From a virus: a DNA stretch of 30,319 nt. Positions 29,313 through 30,319 of this stretch are shown here, piece by piece. The translations under genes were made by a program, and so were the position numbers. The notes below the pieces were generated by a model, which was given only the letters and a program-made list of their open reading frames with translations, ran no database searches and was not told the DNA's origin. The stretch spans positions 1-30,319 of the IMG/VR virus record IMGVR_UViG_3300020463_002949; one strand, given 5' to 3'. Every line of letters begins with the position of its first letter. Position 1 is the stretch's first letter.

Positions 29313-30319
29313 TTATGCTGGGAATGTTGCTCCAGTTGGTAATACATTGAAATCTAGTATAATAAATTCAGCTGTTTTAGTTGGTTGTAGGAATATTTGT
29401 CCAATCAACTCATTTCTATCTATAACATCTGGTGTGTTATTACTTTCGTCCATTACTACTTTAAAAGCATATAATCCTTGTCTTTGTTGTACTGATTCTA
29501 AGTACGGGTTTACTTGTGTTAAGAAATTTTGTCTTGTTGCAATTGTATTTTGTTCAAATACTAAATTATCTGCAATTTGAGAAATATAATCTTTAAGTAC
29601 AATTAATAATCTACGTACATTTACTCTATCTAAAGCAGATGCTGCTTTTTGTAGTGTTTTTTGGCCAAATACTACTACTCCTTGTTGAGGGAATGTAGCA
29701 ATTGGGTTAATATTTGCTTCATATAATGTATCTCTATTAGCAGAAGTTAATTTTCTTTCAGCTCTAACAACTTGTCCCATTCCACCTCTAGTAATACCTG
29801 CTGGTGCGAACCATGGATCACTTGAAGCATCTGTAAACGCATATACACCTGGTATAAATGTTGATGCTGGTATGTAAACTAATTCTCCACTATTTGGATC
29901 AATTGTTTGTAACCAAGGCCAGTATGTAGCACCATAACTTGAATCAATTGAAGCTGCTTGTGTTGTTACTGTTCCAATAGCTGTATTATAAGGAACTAAA
30001 TCCATTACAAAAATACTATCACCTCTTGCGATTGTATTATTTAATAAGCTAGTACATTGTGTACCATAGTCTTTATAATATATACCAGGAGCTGATATTA
30101 CATTATATTGATATTCATCCTGGTTTGCTAATAAAGCAATTGCATTTGTATAATCTGAACCTACTAAACCTTGTGTATTAGTAGAATTTATATCTTGGTA
30201 ATAATTATTAGCTGCAGCCGAATTAAAGTTACTACCTATTGCACCACCAAAACTTCCATATAAGCTACCTGATCCTATTCCTGGTAAACTACTAGTAAAT
30301 TCGTTTTTCGGAGTACCAT
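29313..30319 (-). CDS. 18: Tail sheath protein (gp18-like; 5' end outside window)
   Basis: The contractile sheath of the myovirus tail. The frame is open from the window edge (30319) to TAA at 29313, at least 335 residues; an internal ATG at 30005 is not the start. Typical sheath motifs are ALLANQDEYQYNVISAPGI, GDSIFVMDLVPY and YGATYWPWLQTIDPN. VPASTFIPG-like IPASTFIPGVYAFTD, PWFAPAGITRGG and the C-terminal block (LRRLLIVLKD-like VRRLLIVLKDYI, FLTQVNPYLESVQQRQGL) follow. The end, AEFIILDFNVLPTGATF, is also characteristic. Gene order sheath-tube agrees. The variable outer domains would lie upstream, outside the window. Confidence 0.95.
   Translation of the reverse strand, partial: GTPKNEFTSSLPGIGSGSLYGSFGGAIGSNFNSAAANNYYQDINSTNTQGLVGSDYTNAIALLANQDEYQYNVISAPGIYYKDYGTQCTSLLNNTIARGDSIFVMDLVPYNTAIGTVTTQAASIDSSYGATYWPWLQTIDPNSGELVYIPASTFIPGVYAFTDASSDPWFAPAGITRGGMGQVVRAERKLTSANRDTLYEANINPIATFPQQGVVVFGQKTLQKAASALDRVNVRRLLIVLKDYISQIADNLVFEQNTIATRQNFLTQVNPYLESVQQRQGLYAFKVVMDESNNTPDVIDRNELIGQIFLQPTKTAEFIILDFNVLPTGATFPA

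Noticed and set aside
1-30319. CRISPR array, insertion sequence, integrase or attachment site
   Set aside because: I saw no regularly spaced repeats, transposase or integrase motifs, or tRNA-associated direct repeats.

Overview
The window is a compact, AT-rich stretch of a tailed-phage genome. Every gene I can support reads on the minus strand, so transcription runs from base 30319 towards base 1. The virion genes are T4-like and myoviral (contractile sheath, gp19-like tube, gp26-like protein, gp53-like LysM baseplate protein). The likely host is a Bacteroidota (flavobacterium-like) bacterium. This is inferred from Sec signal peptides ending FGQ or YSQ, a lipoprotein whose +1 Cys is followed by EKEEE (like the Bacteroidota surface-export signal), and gene starts preceded by A/T-rich sequence with no Shine-Dalgarno motif.

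Layout in transcription order. (1) 30319-18399, virion genes: sheath (5' end outside the window), tail tube, a gp26-like tail protein that probably frameshifts into a second frame, tape measure, a 60-aa protein, a large tube-cap-like protein, a gp53-like protein, a baseplate hub carrying an M15 peptidase, and a 287-aa virion protein. (2) 18363-9234, replication and nucleotides: an unusually short family A DNA polymerase, an unknown 155-aa protein, gp32-like SSB, UvsX, a 5'-3' exonuclease, a DnaB-like helicase, NrdB, NrdA and a small membrane protein, ending at a hairpin terminator. (3) 9113-4166, envelope island: an outer-membrane beta-barrel, two lipoproteins, an exported thioredoxin-like protein without CXXC, several membrane proteins and a DUF5675-like putative lysis protein. 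(4) 4108-1, a 7-deazaguanine cluster: two tiny ORFs, a basic protein with an AT-hook-like tail, a DpdA-like transglycosylase, QueC, tRNA-Gln(TTG), thioredoxin, QueD and QueE (3' end outside the window).

The last region is the most interesting. QueD, QueE and QueC make preQ0 from the product of FolE (not in this window), and DpdA enzymes exchange guanine in DNA for a 7-deazaguanine, protecting phage DNA from restriction. Here the QueC-like enzyme has lost all four zinc-binding cysteines and QueE has an expanded CX3CX7C radical-SAM motif, so the base made may not be plain preQ0.

Two intergenic motifs divide the genes into classes. TTCGTATATT (minus strand) lies before the polymerase, the SSB-to-NrdA operon and the modification operon. 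ATATTTAT(A) lies before structural and envelope genes, three times just after a hairpin terminator. I read these as early/middle and late promoter elements. There is almost no empty DNA: the longest stretch without a gene over 60 codons (3806-4165) holds two short ORFs and one of these motifs.
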